From contig NZ_CATNVB010000002.1 in assembly GCF_951230165.1 (NCBI RefSeq), positions 62,001-126,000 on the forward strand: DNA of 64,000 nucleotides, given 5' to 3'. Shown here in pieces: positions 26,401 to 35,721 of this stretch (the first letter of the stretch is position 1; the number at the start of each line of letters is the position of its first letter). The translations under genes were made by a program, and so were the position numbers. The notes under the pieces are model-generated. The model was not told the origin of the DNA, searched no databases, and saw nothing but the letters and a program-made list of their open reading frames with translations. Origin of the DNA: Lentilactobacillus sp. Marseille-Q4993. GTDB lineage: Bacteria > Bacillota > Bacilli > Lactobacillales > Lactobacillaceae.

Positions 26401-27417
26401 GTGAAAGCTGCTGTTGTTAGAGATCCTGTAGATGGATATGTTGATATTAAGGACGTTACCCTTCGTCCAATTAAAAATGGTGAAGCATTGGTCAAAATGG
26501 AATATTGTGGCCTTTGTCACACAGATTTACACGTTGCTGCTGGTGACTTTGGTAAAGTACCAGGAAGAATTATTGGACACGAGGGTGTCGGCCGAGTAAT
26601 TCAAGTTGCTGATGATGTTGATAATTTGAAGATTGGTGACCGGGTTTCAATCGCTTGGTTCTTCAAAGGTTGTGGCCATTGTGAGTACTGTACCACAGGT
26701 CGTGAAACCCTTTGCCGGAACGTTCAAAATGCCGGTTTCACCGTTGATGGTGCAATGGCAGAAGAATGTATCGTTGATGCTAATTATGCTGTGAAAGTAC
26801 CTGAAGGACTTGACCCTGTCGAAGCAACTTCACTAACTTGTGCCGGAGTTACTATGTACAAAGCACTTAAAGTTGGTGAAACTCGCCCAGGTCAATGGGT
26901 TGAAGTCGTTGGTGCCGGCGGTCTTGGAAACCTTGCTATTCAATTTGCTCATAATGTTTTTGGCGCTCACGTAGTTGCCGTTGATGGTAACGAAGACAAA
27001 CTAGCCGCTGCAAAGGCAAACGGTGCTGATCTTCTCATCAACCGTCATGACTCAGACGTTGCAGAACAAATCCAATCAAAAGTTGGTGGTGTTCACAATG
27101 CTCAAATCACGGCCGTTAACGCAGACGCATTTACAACTTCTGTAAATGCATTGAGACCAGATGGTAGATTAGTAGCTGTTGCTCTCCCTCAAGGAGACAT
27201 GGCATTGAATATCGCTAAAACAGTTCTTGATGGTATCCAAGTTGCCGGTTCATTAGTTGGTACCCGTCAAGACCTTGCAGAAACATTTAGCTTTGGTGCT
27301 GATCATAAAGTAAAGCCAATCGTTCAAACTCGTCGCCTCGATGAAGTAAATGACATCATTGACGAAATGAAAGCTAACAAGATTGTTGGTCGAATGGTTG
27401 TTGATTTCACTAAATAA
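26401..27417 (+). CDS. adhP: Zinc-dependent alcohol dehydrogenase, first copy
   Basis: A 338-residue medium-chain alcohol dehydrogenase that interconverts alcohols and aldehydes with NAD(H), a redox sink of fermentation. Catalytic zinc ligands are in GLCHTDLH (C37, H60-E61 in GHEG, and C143-type cysteine in SLTCAG); structural zinc cysteines in [18 protein letters not shown]-binding GAGGLG (near 170). I choose GTG 26401 with GGAAGG nine nt upstream over the TTG 6 nt earlier, and because the second copy starts equally. Terminator follows. The gene has a close paralog 170 nt downstream. Confidence 0.94.
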   Translation: MKAAVVRDPVDGYVDIKDVTLRPIKNGEALVKMEYCGLCHTDLHVAAGDFGKVPGRIIGHEGVGRVIQVADDVDNLKIGDRVSIAWFFKGCGHCEYCTTGRETLCRNVQNAGFTVDGAMAEECIVDANYAVKVPEGLDPVEATSLTCAGVTMYKALKVGETRPGQWVEVVGAGGLGNLAIQFAHNVFGAHVVAVDGNEDKLAAAKANGADLLINRHDSDVAEQIQSKVGGVHNAQITAVNADAFTTSVNALRPDGRLVAVALPQGDMALNIAKTVLDGIQVAGSLVGTRQDLAETFSFGADHKVKPIVQTRRLDEVNDIIDEMKANKIVGRMVVDFTK

Positions 27418-27438
27418 CAAACTCAATAAGATTGATCA

Positions 27439-27488
27439 GTGCCTTTAAACGTTGTTCCTAGTGGCCTCGTTTAAGGGCACTTTTTTTA
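27439..27488 (+). terminator. Terminator of the first adh gene
   Basis: AGTGCC..TTTAAACG pairs with CGTTTAAGGGCACT and is followed by seven T. It separates the two adh transcripts. Confidence 0.88.
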
Positions 27489-27500
27489 TAGCCTAGTTTC

Positions 27501-27542
27501 TTGTGAAAATTCTCTCGATTTTATATAATGAAAACGGGTTCA
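27501..27542 (+). promoter_or_regulatory. Promoter of the second adh gene with candidate cre site
   Basis: TTGTGA (27501-27506), 17 nt, TATAAT (27524-27529). TGAAAACGGGTTCA (27529-27542) directly after the -10 matches the CcpA cre consensus TGWAANCGNTNWCA except one position. The promoter -35 is also half of a Rex-like TTGTGAA element. Confidence 0.6.
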
Positions 27543-27583
27543 AGTTAAGGTATTACTTTTTTCATTATTAAGGTGGATTAACT

Positions 27584-28603
27584 ATGAGAGCAGCAGTTGT
27601 ACGTGAAAATAGCGATGGATTTGTTGATGTTAAAGATGTTACGCTTCGCCCAATTCACAATGGTGAAGCGCTTGTGAAAATGGAGTATTGTGGCCTGTGT
27701 CACACTGATCTTCATGTTGCCGCTGGCGACTTCGGTAAAGTCCCAGGAAGAATTATCGGCCACGAAGGTGTGGGTAAAGTGATTCAAATTGCTGATGACG
27801 TGACCTCACTCAAAGTTGGTGATCGGGTTTCAGTCGCATGGTTCTACCGTGGGTGTGGCCATTGTGAATACTGCACAACTGGTCGCGAAACCCTTTGCCG
27901 AAACGTTCAAAACGCCGGCTTCTCAGTTGACGGTGCAATGGCAGAAGAATGTATCGTTGCTGCTGACTACGCGGTTAAGGTACCAGACGGTCTGGATCCA
28001 GTTGAAGCAACTTCCCTCACCTGCGCTGGAGTTACTACTTATAAAGGTCTAAAAGTAGGTAATACTAAGCCAGGACAGTGGGTTGAAGTCGTTGGCGCTG
28101 GTGGTTTAGGTAACTTATCAATTCAATTTGCTCACAACGTCTTTGGGGCTCACGTAATCGCCGTTGATGGTAACGATGACAAACTAAACGCAGCCAAGGA
28201 AGTTGGAGCAGAAAAAACCATTGATTTTAGAACAACCAAGACTGCCGAAGAAATTCAAAAAAATGTTGGTGGTGTTCACACAGCGCAAATTACAGCCGTT
28301 TCTGCAGCGGCATTTACCGATGCGGTAAATTCACTCCGCCCAGATGGTCGATTAGTTGCAATGGCCCTCCCACAGGGAGACATGGCGTTAAACATTGCTA
28401 AAACCGTGTTGGACGGAATTCAAGTTGCGGGGTCACTAGTGGGAACCAGGCAAGACTTAGCTGAAGCCTTCCAGTTTGGTAAGGAAGGAAAAGTTAAACC
28501 AATTGTTCACACCCGTCGATTAGACGAAATCAACGATATTATCCAAGAAATGAAAGATGGTAAGATTACCGGCCGAATGGTAGTTGACTTCTCCAAAAAA
28601 TAG
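27584..28603 (+). CDS. adhP: Zinc-dependent alcohol dehydrogenase, second copy
   Basis: A 339-residue paralog of the preceding gene with the same active-site and structural zinc motifs ([35 protein letters not shown]). By eye about 85 percent of residues match, with differences concentrated near 200-230 ([16 protein letters not shown] against [15 protein letters not shown]), that is around the coenzyme-binding and nearby surface, so coenzyme or substrate preference may have shifted. Codon choice differs at many silent sites, so the duplication is not recent or was not recently homogenised. Independent promoter. Confidence 0.94.
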   Translation: MRAAVVRENSDGFVDVKDVTLRPIHNGEALVKMEYCGLCHTDLHVAAGDFGKVPGRIIGHEGVGKVIQIADDVTSLKVGDRVSVAWFYRGCGHCEYCTTGRETLCRNVQNAGFSVDGAMAEECIVAADYAVKVPDGLDPVEATSLTCAGVTTYKGLKVGNTKPGQWVEVVGAGGLGNLSIQFAHNVFGAHVIAVDGNDDKLNAAKEVGAEKTIDFRTTKTAEEIQKNVGGVHTAQITAVSAAAFTDAVNSLRPDGRLVAMALPQGDMALNIAKTVLDGIQVAGSLVGTRQDLAEAFQFGKEGKVKPIVHTRRLDEINDIIQEMKDGKITGRMVVDFSKK

Positions 28604-28623
28604 TCATTAACAATTGACCGAAC

Positions 28624-28656
28624 AAAAAAGAGTGAATCGAATGATTCACTCTTTTT
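28624..28656. terminator. Bidirectional terminator between adh and rpmF
   Basis: AAAAAGAGTGAATC pairs with GATTCACTCTTTTT around GAAT, between convergent genes. Confidence 0.92.
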
Positions 28657-28703
28657 GTTAACCAGTAAGAATCCATGGTGTTCTATACTAGTTAAATGAT
28701 ACT

Positions 28704-28877
28704 CTACTTGTTGTCAAGGACCTTACGGCCATTGTAGTAACCAGATGGTGAAACGCGATGTGGTAATCTGTATTCGCCAGTCTTAGGATCAAAACTAAGA
28801 TTTGGTTGCTTTAACTTGATGTGACCACGGCGCATACCTTTTCTAGCCTTTGAGGTTCTACGTGCAGGTGTAGCCAT
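28704..28877 (-). CDS. rpmF: 50S ribosomal protein L32
   Basis: A 57-residue protein with the L32 sequence pattern [19 protein letters not shown], then the [27 protein letters not shown] end. The metal-binding cysteines of the zinc form are absent, so this is the zinc-free paralog type. GGAGGGATAGC precedes the ATG. It is the last gene of the series that begins with yqeG, just after yceD. Confidence 0.97.
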   Translation of the reverse strand: MATPARRTSKARKGMRRGHIKLKQPNLSFDPKTGEYRLPHRVSPSGYYNGRKVLDNK

Positions 28878-28932
28878 TGCTATCCCTCCTTTGGTAATTA
28901 ATATCCACTAGTGAATTATTAAGTCTGCTTTA

Positions 28933-29481
28933 CTATTTATCTTCTTTAAAGAAGTCCTTTAGCTTAGCGAGACGTGGATCAACTTTTTTAGTGTCTGCCT
29001 TTTCCCGTTCAAAGTCGTCTGCGGTAACGACATTCCAATCTTTACCAGAAGGTAATGTAGCACCAGACTTTTCTTCAGGTGACAAGACTTGCATCGGAAT
29101 TTGAAGAATCACGTTATCAATAACTGATGTCTTTAAATCAACTTCGTCCGATTCATCTAGAACAAAAACAACATCGTCGTCTTCGTACTTAGCCTCAGCG
29201 GCTTTGGATGGAACATAAAACTCGGTTACGTTAAAATCTAGCGGCAAGTCAACTGGCGTTAATGACCTTGACGATGGTACTACCAGCTTTCCCTTTATGT
29301 CTAGAGAAAGGGTAACGTCACCATTATCAGCAAAAGTGATTCCAGATACCTGAAAACTACTTGCATCAATTACTTGATCTGGATAGCGATCAAGTAGGTC
29401 AGCTTTAATATCCATCTTTTCACTAAATTGAAACGGTGCACTGCCGGGATACTTTTGAAGTTCCCTAAATAATAATTCCAC
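28933..29481 (-). CDS. yceD: YceD family protein (DUF177)
   Basis: A 182-residue DUF177 protein. Relatives in bacteria and plants are needed for 23S rRNA accumulation or ribosome assembly, and the gene is usually fused in an operon with rpmF, as here. Conserved pattern: DVSGITFADNGDVTLSLDIKGKL and the acidic EFYV..ED segment, with LPSGKDWNVVTADDFEREK near the end. Start GTG 29481 has GGAGG at proper distance. No signal peptide or membrane segment. Confidence 0.92.
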   Translation of the reverse strand: MELLFRELQKYPGSAPFQFSEKMDIKADLLDRYPDQVIDASSFQVSGITFADNGDVTLSLDIKGKLVVPSSRSLTPVDLPLDFNVTEFYVPSKAAEAKYEDDDVVFVLDESDEVDLKTSVIDNVILQIPMQVLSPEEKSGATLPSGKDWNVVTADDFEREKADTKKVDPRLAKLKDFFKEDK

Positions 29482-29562
29482 AGCGATACCTCCAATGCAA
29501 CATGATTCATTATACTGGCATGTAAATAGGTTGTCAAGGTAAAATCCTTGATACGCCAGTCT

Positions 29563-30699
29563 TTACTTCCCAATGTACGGATGACGATAAAAATCCTGGG
29601 ATATCCCACTATTCATTTCAAACAGTGCCCCTGCTCGTTCGTCAATTCGAAGATAATCTTCAACGGTTTCATCCGTAACTTTATTAAGTATTGGTAACTC
29701 AACCAGCTTTTTATTCTCGTTTAAGTATTTTCTGCCCGCCGGACTTAAGCCTAGAATCCTCAAAAAATCTGGATTACCTGTCATCTCATCAGTTTGAGCA
29801 TGCATAAGTACATAACAGCATAACCTCTGGATTCTGGTATACGTGTAGCGCTTGGTCTTCACTAACCCTAGAAATTCAGGAAATGACGTCGCCTGTCTGG
29901 CAGCATCTTTCAATCGGCACTCAATGCCCTCTGTCATTTGATAAATTAACCGTAATCGTTCAGGTGAACTCACGATTAATTCATAACGGAGCATCGGCCA
30001 AAAATCATCCCAACTGTATCTCGGTTCCCCTGAAATTGCTGTAAAACTAGGGACTGGCAAATAATTCTCAATGGAATCTTGATTACCTTGCTCTATCGCT
30101 TTTCTAATTGAAGTAGCGCTACTGACCGTTCCTTCAGTAGCAATTGATTCCTGGTTATGGGCACTGCCTATCCGTTTGATAGCTACTAAGTCCAGTGGAC
30201 TTCCAAGTTGGTGATTTGCGTCTGCATATCCAAAAGCCAAGATATCGTTAGGTTGATTAACTCTAACCCCTGTGTTCTCATACAAGTATTCTTGAAACAA
30301 AGATGCATAAGGTTGATCAAACCGTTTGAACGATGAGCTTCGCTTAGGCTGATTTTCTACTAACCGGCGATAGTCCATTCCTGGGGTTTCTACCCCAAAC
30401 GCAAGCCAATTCGACCTAATAGCAGTGGCAAGTTTAACCGCCCCCTTGGCAAAGATATGCGATGGTTGGACAGCATAAAAAAACGGAAGTTCAATTACTA
30501 GATCAACTCCCGAATCAATCGCTGCTTTGGCTCTAACCCACTTATCAAACATCGCTGGCTCGCCTCGTTGAACCCAATTGCCACTCAAAATGGCAATCGA
30601 AACGTCTGCGTGAGTCACTTGCTTAGCTTCATTAAGTAAGTACAAATGGCCATTATGAAACGGATTAAATTCCGAAATAATTGCAACAGAAGATAGCAC
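29563..30699 (-). CDS. tmcAL: tRNA(Met) cytidine acetate ligase
   Basis: In Bacillus, TmcAL (YlbM) acetylates cytidine 34 of elongator tRNA-Met with acetate and ATP. The 378-residue protein has the nucleotidyltransferase motif SEFNPFHNGH (HNGH at 15-18) with GNWVQRGEPA and the conserved AFGYADANHQLGS region. The start is GTG 30699, overlapping the last base of the upstream methyltransferase stop codon. Confidence 0.94.
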   Translation of the reverse strand: MLSSVAIISEFNPFHNGHLYLLNEAKQVTHADVSIAILSGNWVQRGEPAMFDKWVRAKAAIDSGVDLVIELPFFYAVQPSHIFAKGAVKLATAIRSNWLAFGVETPGMDYRRLVENQPKRSSSFKRFDQPYASLFQEYLYENTGVRVNQPNDILAFGYADANHQLGSPLDLVAIKRIGSAHNQESIATEGTVSSATSIRKAIEQGNQDSIENYLPVPSFTAISGEPRYSWDDFWPMLRYELIVSSPERLRLIYQMTEGIECRLKDAARQATSFPEFLGLVKTKRYTYTRIQRLCCYVLMHAQTDEMTGNPDFLRILGLSPAGRKYLNENKKLVELPILNKVTDETVEDYLRIDERAGALFEMNSGISQDFYRHPYIGK

Positions 30700-31439
30700 T
30701 ATTGTCCCTTCTTACACTCAAAGAACCAGCGCTTAGCTTTAGGGTCGAACGGTTGGTTACCAAAATCAGTTGTTACCGAAACCAGGTCTAGCCCAGCCTT
30801 CGCCAGCATTTGTTGATATTCATCAAGATTATAAGTCCGTTCTTGATGTAATTCATTATATGCATCGTATGCTTCAGTATCAGGATTATACTTAAAAAAC
30901 ACTAGGTCATGTTCAACACTGTGAGGAGCAAATTCGCCCTCATATGATGTCCACATGAACGCAGAATCGTCATCACGGTAATTGTACATATAACCAGGAT
31001 ATACTTCATCTGTTTGGTAAGGTGAAATAACATCAAATAAAAACTTACCGTCTTCATTTAAATGGTTACTAACCTCTGAAAACACCTGCTCTAGGTCCCG
31101 TTTTTTTACAAAATAACATAAAGAATCATCAAAACAAGTTATCGTCGAGTACTTTTCAATACCACTTAAATCAGTGATATCAATTTGATTAAGTCCCACC
31201 GCAACTCCAGATTCTTCTGCGTGTTGAGCAGCGAGTGATAGCATATCATAGGAAAGATCAGCTCCTTCACATTCATACCCGCGCTTGGCCATCTCAATGA
31301 TAAACCGACCGGTCCCACAGGCTAAATCGAGGATCTGTTTTCCATTCCCCAACCTAGCCTCACTATAATCCGCCCATTTACCGTACAAAGTGTTATCAAA
31401 CAGCTCATCATAAAATTCGGCAAATGCTTGATAAATCAT
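30699..31439 (-). CDS. yqeM: SAM-dependent methyltransferase, YqeM type
   Basis: A 246-residue class I methyltransferase with glycine-rich motif I ILDLACGTGRF (about 35-45), YECEGADLSYDMLSLA and the FDDSLCYF motif. The ATG at 31439 overlaps the stop of rsfS (ATGA). The operon position between rsfS and tmcAL is fixed in Firmicutes. Substrate unknown; context suggests RNA or a ribosome assembly factor but this is inference. Confidence 0.92.
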   Translation of the reverse strand: MIYQAFAEFYDELFDNTLYGKWADYSEARLGNGKQILDLACGTGRFIIEMAKRGYECEGADLSYDMLSLAAQHAEESGVAVGLNQIDITDLSGIEKYSTITCFDDSLCYFVKKRDLEQVFSEVSNHLNEDGKFLFDVISPYQTDEVYPGYMYNYRDDDSAFMWTSYEGEFAPHSVEHDLVFFKYNPDTEAYDAYNELHQERTYNLDEYQQMLAKAGLDLVSVTTDFGNQPFDPKAKRWFFECKKGQ

Positions 31440-31792
31440 GCCTCTACCCAATCACGAATGTCAATCATTGGAGCATCAGACCACAATTTCTCCAAGTTAT
31501 AAAATTCGCGTTCATCCTTTTGGAAGATGTGAACAATAACTTCGCCTAAATCAATCAAGATCCACTTAGCGGTTTCCTTACCAGAAACCTTGTAGACCTT
31601 AACTTTAGAAGCATGAAGTTGATCAATCACCTCATCAGCGATTGCCTTTACCTGTCGATTAGAATTGGCATCTGCGATCATAAAGTAGTCAGCCATTAGA
31701 CTAACATTCTGCATATCCAAAACTACAATATCAGATGCTCGTTTACTATCAGCGGCTCTAACCGCGATTTGAGCAATTTCTCTACTATCCAT
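31436..31792 (-). CDS. rsfS: Ribosomal silencing factor RsfS
   Basis: RsfS binds ribosomal protein L14 and blocks joining of the subunits when nutrients are short. The 118-residue protein has the DUF143 fold: VLDMQNVSLMADYFMIADANSNRQVKAIADEV, then KWILIDLGEVIVHIFQKDEREFYNLEKLW. Full length. Follows yqeK by 11 nt and overlaps yqeM by four. Confidence 0.97.
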   Translation of the reverse strand: MDSREIAQIAVRAADSKRASDIVVLDMQNVSLMADYFMIADANSNRQVKAIADEVIDQLHASKVKVYKVSGKETAKWILIDLGEVIVHIFQKDEREFYNLEKLWSDAPMIDIRDWVEA

Positions 31793-31803
31793 AAATTCTC
31801 CTT

Positions 31804-32412
31804 TTAATCAGTATTCCCTGGCACCCAGCTATTATAAGTGATGATTGTTTGCGGGAAAACTGGTTTATTATTCTCAATTAAGTAGCTTAAAGTTTGCTTT
31901 GCTTGAAAGGCCACACCGTCCTGGAGGCTTTTCTTGGTGACCCGCCGAGCTGTTTCAACTTCAGGAAAGTCACGTCCAGGTTCAATGTAGTCGGCCATGT
32001 AAACAATTTGTTCTAATTTAGTCATGACCTCATGGCCAACCGTATGGTATTTAACCGCATTTAGAATTTCAATATCATTGATTCCGAGTTCATTTTTCAC
32101 AAATAGCCACCCAACCACGCCATGCCAAATTGCATTTCCGTAATCCAATAGCACTGGATCAAGATGATACTCTTTGATTGCGTTAATAAAATCAATGTCT
32201 GGTCGTTGTTTGGCATAATCATGGACAAGGCCAGCGATACTAGCTCGCTCAGGATCCACACCGTTAGCTTCAGCGAGTTCAATTGCCGTTTGTTCAACTC
32301 TCAAAACGTGGTTAAACCGACTTGTAGTAAGAGCATCATTTAGCTTACCAACTAAATCATCTCTACTCATCGAAATATATTTATTAGAATACACTAAATC
32401 TTTAGCCTTCAT
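31804..32412 (-). CDS. yqeK: HD-domain nucleoside polyphosphate hydrolase YqeK
   Basis: YqeK hydrolyses diadenosine tetraphosphate to two ADP (symmetrical cleavage), clearing a stress nucleotide. HD ligands are visible in RFNHVLRVEQ, GLVHDYAKQ and AIWHGVVGW, with H of KYHTVG and D of MADYIEPGRDF. The 202-residue gene overlaps the 3' end of nadD by 11 nt, giving strong coupling. Confidence 0.95.
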   Translation of the reverse strand: MKAKDLVYSNKYISMSRDDLVGKLNDALTTSRFNHVLRVEQTAIELAEANGVDPERASIAGLVHDYAKQRPDIDFINAIKEYHLDPVLLDYGNAIWHGVVGWLFVKNELGINDIEILNAVKYHTVGHEVMTKLEQIVYMADYIEPGRDFPEVETARRVTKKSLQDGVAFQAKQTLSYLIENNKPVFPQTIITYNSWVPGNTD

Positions 32413-33034
32413 ATAAATGTTTCTCCTTTATATAGCGCTCAACAAATTCCGGCACTAGGTATCTGATAGAGTTCCTAGCACGAATCTTTGAACGAATGAG
32501 CGTCGATGAGATATCAATATAAGGGACGTCAACCCAAATAATTGGATATTTACCGTCTCGTTTGAAACCTTCCCGTTTAACGCCAACAAAAGTTACCAAC
32601 TTCGATAGTTCTTTGATTTTATGCCATTTAGGTAGGTATTCAACCATATCACCACCGATTATAAAGTAATAATCATTGTTTGGATGGTTTCTCTTCAGCT
32701 TTAACATTGTGTCATAGGTGTAACTAACCCCACCACGAGCAATTTCTTCCATCTCAATCACAAAGTGGGAGTTACCCCTAATGGCACCATTGATCATATT
32801 AACCCGATCAAACGCATCAATGGCAAGCTTTTGGTCAACGTGAGGCGGTGTGGAATCCGGCATAAACCTAATTTCATCTAACCCTAACTGATCAAAAACC
32901 TGCTCCGCAATAATCAAATGACCATTGTGAATCGGGTTGAAAGTTCCACCAAGAATTCCAATTTTCTTTCTTTGGCTATTCAACTTTACTTTTGTTCTTG
33001 GAAAAGTTTGCACATTTTGGAGTACGTTTGCCAT
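32402..33034 (-). CDS. nadD: Nicotinate-nucleotide adenylyltransferase
   Basis: NadD joins ATP and nicotinate mononucleotide to deamido-NAD. The 210-residue protein has GGTFNPIHNGHL (about 29-40, with the HxGH site) and ISSTLIRSKI (about 175-184). An extra N-terminal tail of about 20 residues (MANVLQNVQTFPRTKVKL) precedes the usual start; AGGTGA seven nt before this ATG supports the longer form. Confidence 0.96.
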   Translation of the reverse strand: MANVLQNVQTFPRTKVKLNSQRKKIGILGGTFNPIHNGHLIIAEQVFDQLGLDEIRFMPDSTPPHVDQKLAIDAFDRVNMINGAIRGNSHFVIEMEEIARGGVSYTYDTMLKLKRNHPNNDYYFIIGGDMVEYLPKWHKIKELSKLVTFVGVKREGFKRDGKYPIIWVDVPYIDISSTLIRSKIRARNSIRYLVPEFVERYIKEKHLYEG

Positions 33035-33045
33035 AACTAAATCAC

Positions 33046-33357
33046 CTAAATTGCCTTTACCTCATTAAAGATAATTTGTTTGTCGGGGTCGTTCGAAATC
33101 TTGAATAACAATAAGATTCTCCCAATCACTTGGATTACTTGAATATCCGACTTCGATTCAATGTAATTTCTAACGTCATCAGTTGTCACGTCAGAGTTCT
33201 GAAGAATATTAATCTTCATTAGCTCTCGGTTGTCCAATGCATTGCCAACCTCTTCAAGCCAGACTTCAGAAAGACCGTTTTTCCCAATTGAAAATACTGG
33301 TCTAAAATGATTAGCCTTTGCGCGCAAAAAGCGACGTTGTTTTCCGGTTAATTTCAT
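33046..33357 (-). CDS. yhbY: Ribosome assembly RNA-binding protein YhbY
   Basis: A 103-residue CRM-domain RNA-binding protein (LTGKQRRFLRAKANHFRPVFSIGKNGLSE, then LNVN-like LMKINILQNS). It associates with pre-50S subunits in other bacteria. Located between nadD and yqeH in the normal order. AGAGAGGAATTTT precedes the ATG. Confidence 0.96.
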   Translation of the reverse strand: MKLTGKQRRFLRAKANHFRPVFSIGKNGLSEVWLEEVGNALDNRELMKINILQNSDVTTDDVRNYIESKSDIQVIQVIGRILLLFKISNDPDKQIIFNEVKAI

Positions 33358-33370
33358 AAAAATTCCTCTC

Positions 33371-34507
33371 TTAAATCATCGCTGGTCTGGTAATAACTGC
33401 AACACCCTTTGGTGCCCAACCTTTGACCACGACCCCAGCCGGGACAGTAACCCAGCCGAGTCCTTCAATAACTAAGTCACTCTTTTCAGTTGTCTTAAAC
33501 TCATGAGCGACCAATTCTGGGAACGAGTCCACGTTTTCTGCTGCGGGTGGCGTTAACAAACCACCAACGTGCTTTGCGTAAAACTCATCCGCATTTTCCG
33601 TTTTAGACCTGTGAAGATATAAATTATTCTCACAGTAAACGGTGAATCCCTGCTTATCCTCACCAGTAACGTAATCAAACCGACCAACCCCACCAAAGAA
33701 AAGGGTTTGTCCTTCATTTAGTTGATAAGATTTTGGTTTGATTGTTTTTTGAGGCGTAACTAGTTTTAATTCTTTGCCCTCCAACCAATGAGCCATTTGC
33801 TCCGGCTGAATGATTCCTGGAGTGTCGGTCAATTTCTTATCATCATCAAGAGGGATTTCGATTTTATCCAATGTCGTACCAGGAAACCGTGACGTTGTAA
33901 TCAGGTCCTTAACCCCAGTTGACTGACGAATAATTTGATTGATCAGCGTTGACTTACCAACGTTAGTGACTCCAACTACGTAAACGTCTTTACCCTTACG
34001 CAGCTTGTCGATATTTACTAATAAACTGTCCACATCCTGATTAGTTTTTGCAGACACTAATTGAACATCAACTGGCCGAATGCCAGCAGCGTTGGCCCTT
34101 TGTCGAAGCCAATCCGCCACCTTCTTCTTTTTGAGTGATGCAGGAAGAACATCCACCTTATTTCCCACCAACAGAACCTTATTATCACCGACAAGTCGGT
34201 GTAATCCAGGAATCATGCTACCATTTACGTCGAAAATATCAACAACGTAAACAATCAGAGAATCAGTTGCGGATATACTAGATAATAACTTTAAAAAGTC
34301 ATCATCAGTTAAGCCGACAGGAACGATTTCATTGTAGTGTCGTAATCTAAAGCAACGTTGGCAATACACCTCACCACTTTCAATCCCCTTATCAAGAGCT
34401 GACTGGGGTGTGTAACCAGGTGCGGTTTTATCCTCGGTCTGAATCGCTGCTCCACAGCCAATACAATGTAATACTTCACCATCAACCATAACTTCATTTT
34501 GTACCAT
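33371..34507 (-). CDS. yqeH: Ribosome biogenesis GTPase YqeH
   Basis: YqeH is a circularly permuted GTPase for 30S assembly. The 378-residue protein has an N-terminal treble-clef zinc finger (CIGCGAAIQ ... CQRCFRL), G4 NKVD, then G1 GVTNVGKST and G3-like DTPGI in permuted order, and a C-terminal domain. The start ATG is at 34507, with AGGAGG 5 nt upstream. Between yqeG and yhbY. Confidence 0.97.
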   Translation of the reverse strand: MVQNEVMVDGEVLHCIGCGAAIQTEDKTAPGYTPQSALDKGIESGEVYCQRCFRLRHYNEIVPVGLTDDDFLKLLSSISATDSLIVYVVDIFDVNGSMIPGLHRLVGDNKVLLVGNKVDVLPASLKKKKVADWLRQRANAAGIRPVDVQLVSAKTNQDVDSLLVNIDKLRKGKDVYVVGVTNVGKSTLINQIIRQSTGVKDLITTSRFPGTTLDKIEIPLDDDKKLTDTPGIIQPEQMAHWLEGKELKLVTPQKTIKPKSYQLNEGQTLFFGGVGRFDYVTGEDKQGFTVYCENNLYLHRSKTENADEFYAKHVGGLLTPPAAENVDSFPELVAHEFKTTEKSDLVIEGLGWVTVPAGVVVKGWAPKGVAVITRPAMI

Positions 34508-34516
34508 AAATTCCTC

Positions 34517-35032
34517 CTAGTGCCATTTCGTGTCAGGATATTTCTTTGAAAGTTGATTAAAAATACCCTTTTCTAACAATCGATTCAATTTAGTGTTCCA
34601 AGCATCATTCGTCACAATTGGCTTTACCAGTATACTACGAACTCGTGCATTATTTGCACCAAACACATCGGTCATTAATTGATCGCCAATCATCACTACT
34701 GACTCACGATCAACGTGGAATTGGCGCCGTGTCTTATCAATCCCAACTGTCAAGGGCTTTAGTGCTCTCGAAACAAAAGGAACGTTGAGACTGCTAACTG
34801 CCTTTTTTATTCGTTTCTCACTATTATTTGAAACAACAACAACTTTGATTCCGTTCTTCTTCATTTCATTGATCCATGACTGAAGTTTCGCGTCTCCCTC
34901 AGATAGGTTCCAAGGCATCAATGTGTTATCAAGGTCTGTAAAGATATGAGTGATGTGGTTTGCCAGCAGAAAAGCTGGGGTAACATCATAGATGCTATTA
35001 CGTAACCACGTAGGTTTAAACTTTGCTAACAT
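34517..35032 (-). CDS. yqeG: YqeG family HAD IIIA phosphatase
   Basis: A 171-residue HAD-superfamily phosphatase with the DxD motif in FTDLDNTLMPW (about 31-41), motif II VVSNNSE, and MIGDQLMTDVFGAN. Bacterial relatives and yeast Gep4 dephosphorylate phosphatidylglycerophosphate; in bacteria the substrate is unproven. It starts the yqeG-to-rpmF series and lies 73 nt after rplT, separated by a terminator. Confidence 0.94.
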   Translation of the reverse strand: MLAKFKPTWLRNSIYDVTPAFLLANHITHIFTDLDNTLMPWNLSEGDAKLQSWINEMKKNGIKVVVVSNNSEKRIKKAVSSLNVPFVSRALKPLTVGIDKTRRQFHVDRESVVMIGDQLMTDVFGANNARVRSILVKPIVTNDAWNTKLNRLLEKGIFNQLSKKYPDTKWH

Positions 35033-35058
35033 TGGAACTCCTTAATTGTTTTCTATTT

Positions 35059-35089
35059 TAAAAAAACTTCCACCTTTTACAGTGAAAGT
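35059..35089 (-). terminator. Terminator after rplT
   Basis: ACTTTCAC pairs with GTGGAAGT (one G-U) around TGTAAAAG, then seven T. Its leakiness would decide whether yqeG has an independent transcript. Confidence 0.75.
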
Positions 35090-35104
35090 CGTTTTAAATG
35101 TGAA

Positions 35105-35461
35105 TTACTTAAGAGCTTTTTTGGCTTCGTCAGTAAGTGACTTAAATGCATCAGCATCGTTTACGGCCAAGTCTGCAAGCATCTTTCTGTTCATGTCAAT
35201 GTTAGCAAGCTTTAAACCATGCATTAATTGGCTATATGAAATATCATTCAATCTAGCAGCAGCATTGATTCTGGCAATCCAGAGCTTTCTGAAGTTACCC
35301 TTGTTTGCACGACGGTCACGGAAAGCATATGTTTGTGACTTCATTACTTGATCTTTAGCTGTCTTGAATAATGCGTGCTTTCCACCGCGGTATCCCTTAG
35401 CTAATTTTAAAACACGTTTACGACGTGCATGTGTGACTGTTCCGCCTTTTACTCGTGGCAT
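35105..35461 (-). CDS. rplT: 50S ribosomal protein L20
   Basis: L20, 118 residues, with [26 protein letters not shown] and the [14 protein letters not shown] region. It binds 23S rRNA early in assembly and, in Bacilli, represses its own operon by binding the infC leader. Last gene of infC-rpmI-rplT. Confidence 0.98.
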   Translation of the reverse strand: MPRVKGGTVTHARRKRVLKLAKGYRGGKHALFKTAKDQVMKSQTYAFRDRRANKGNFRKLWIARINAAARLNDISYSQLMHGLKLANIDMNRKMLADLAVNDADAFKSLTDEAKKALK

Positions 35462-35497
35462 GTTGAATTCCTCCTAATGATTATGAAAAGTTTTAAA

Positions 35498-35695
35498 TTA
35501 AATGTAAGGTAATAACTTCTTGTAATTCTTAACGTTAGTTGCGTCCATCATGTGAGTACCACGAAGTTGACGACGTTGCTTCTTAGTCTTACCGTGGAAA
35601 CGGTGACTAGTGTAAGCAGCTCCACTCTTGAATCCGCCGTTTGCTGTCTTCTTAAAACGCTTTGCAGCAGCGCGGTTTGTTTTTTGTTTTGGCAT
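35498..35695 (-). CDS. rpmI: 50S ribosomal protein L35
   Basis: L35, 65 residues, with [25 protein letters not shown] and [21 protein letters not shown]. Basic and full length, between infC and rplT with AGGAGG ribosome binding site. Confidence 0.98.
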   Translation of the reverse strand: MPKQKTNRAAAKRFKKTANGGFKSGAAYTSHRFHGKTKKQRRQLRGTHMMDATNVKNYKKLLPYI

Positions 35696-35721
35696 TATTG
35701 TTCCTCCTAAAGTATTAAAAA

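Noticed and set aside
26401-28603. Assembly duplication of one adh gene
   Set aside because: The copies differ at many silent and replacement sites and have different promoters and terminators.
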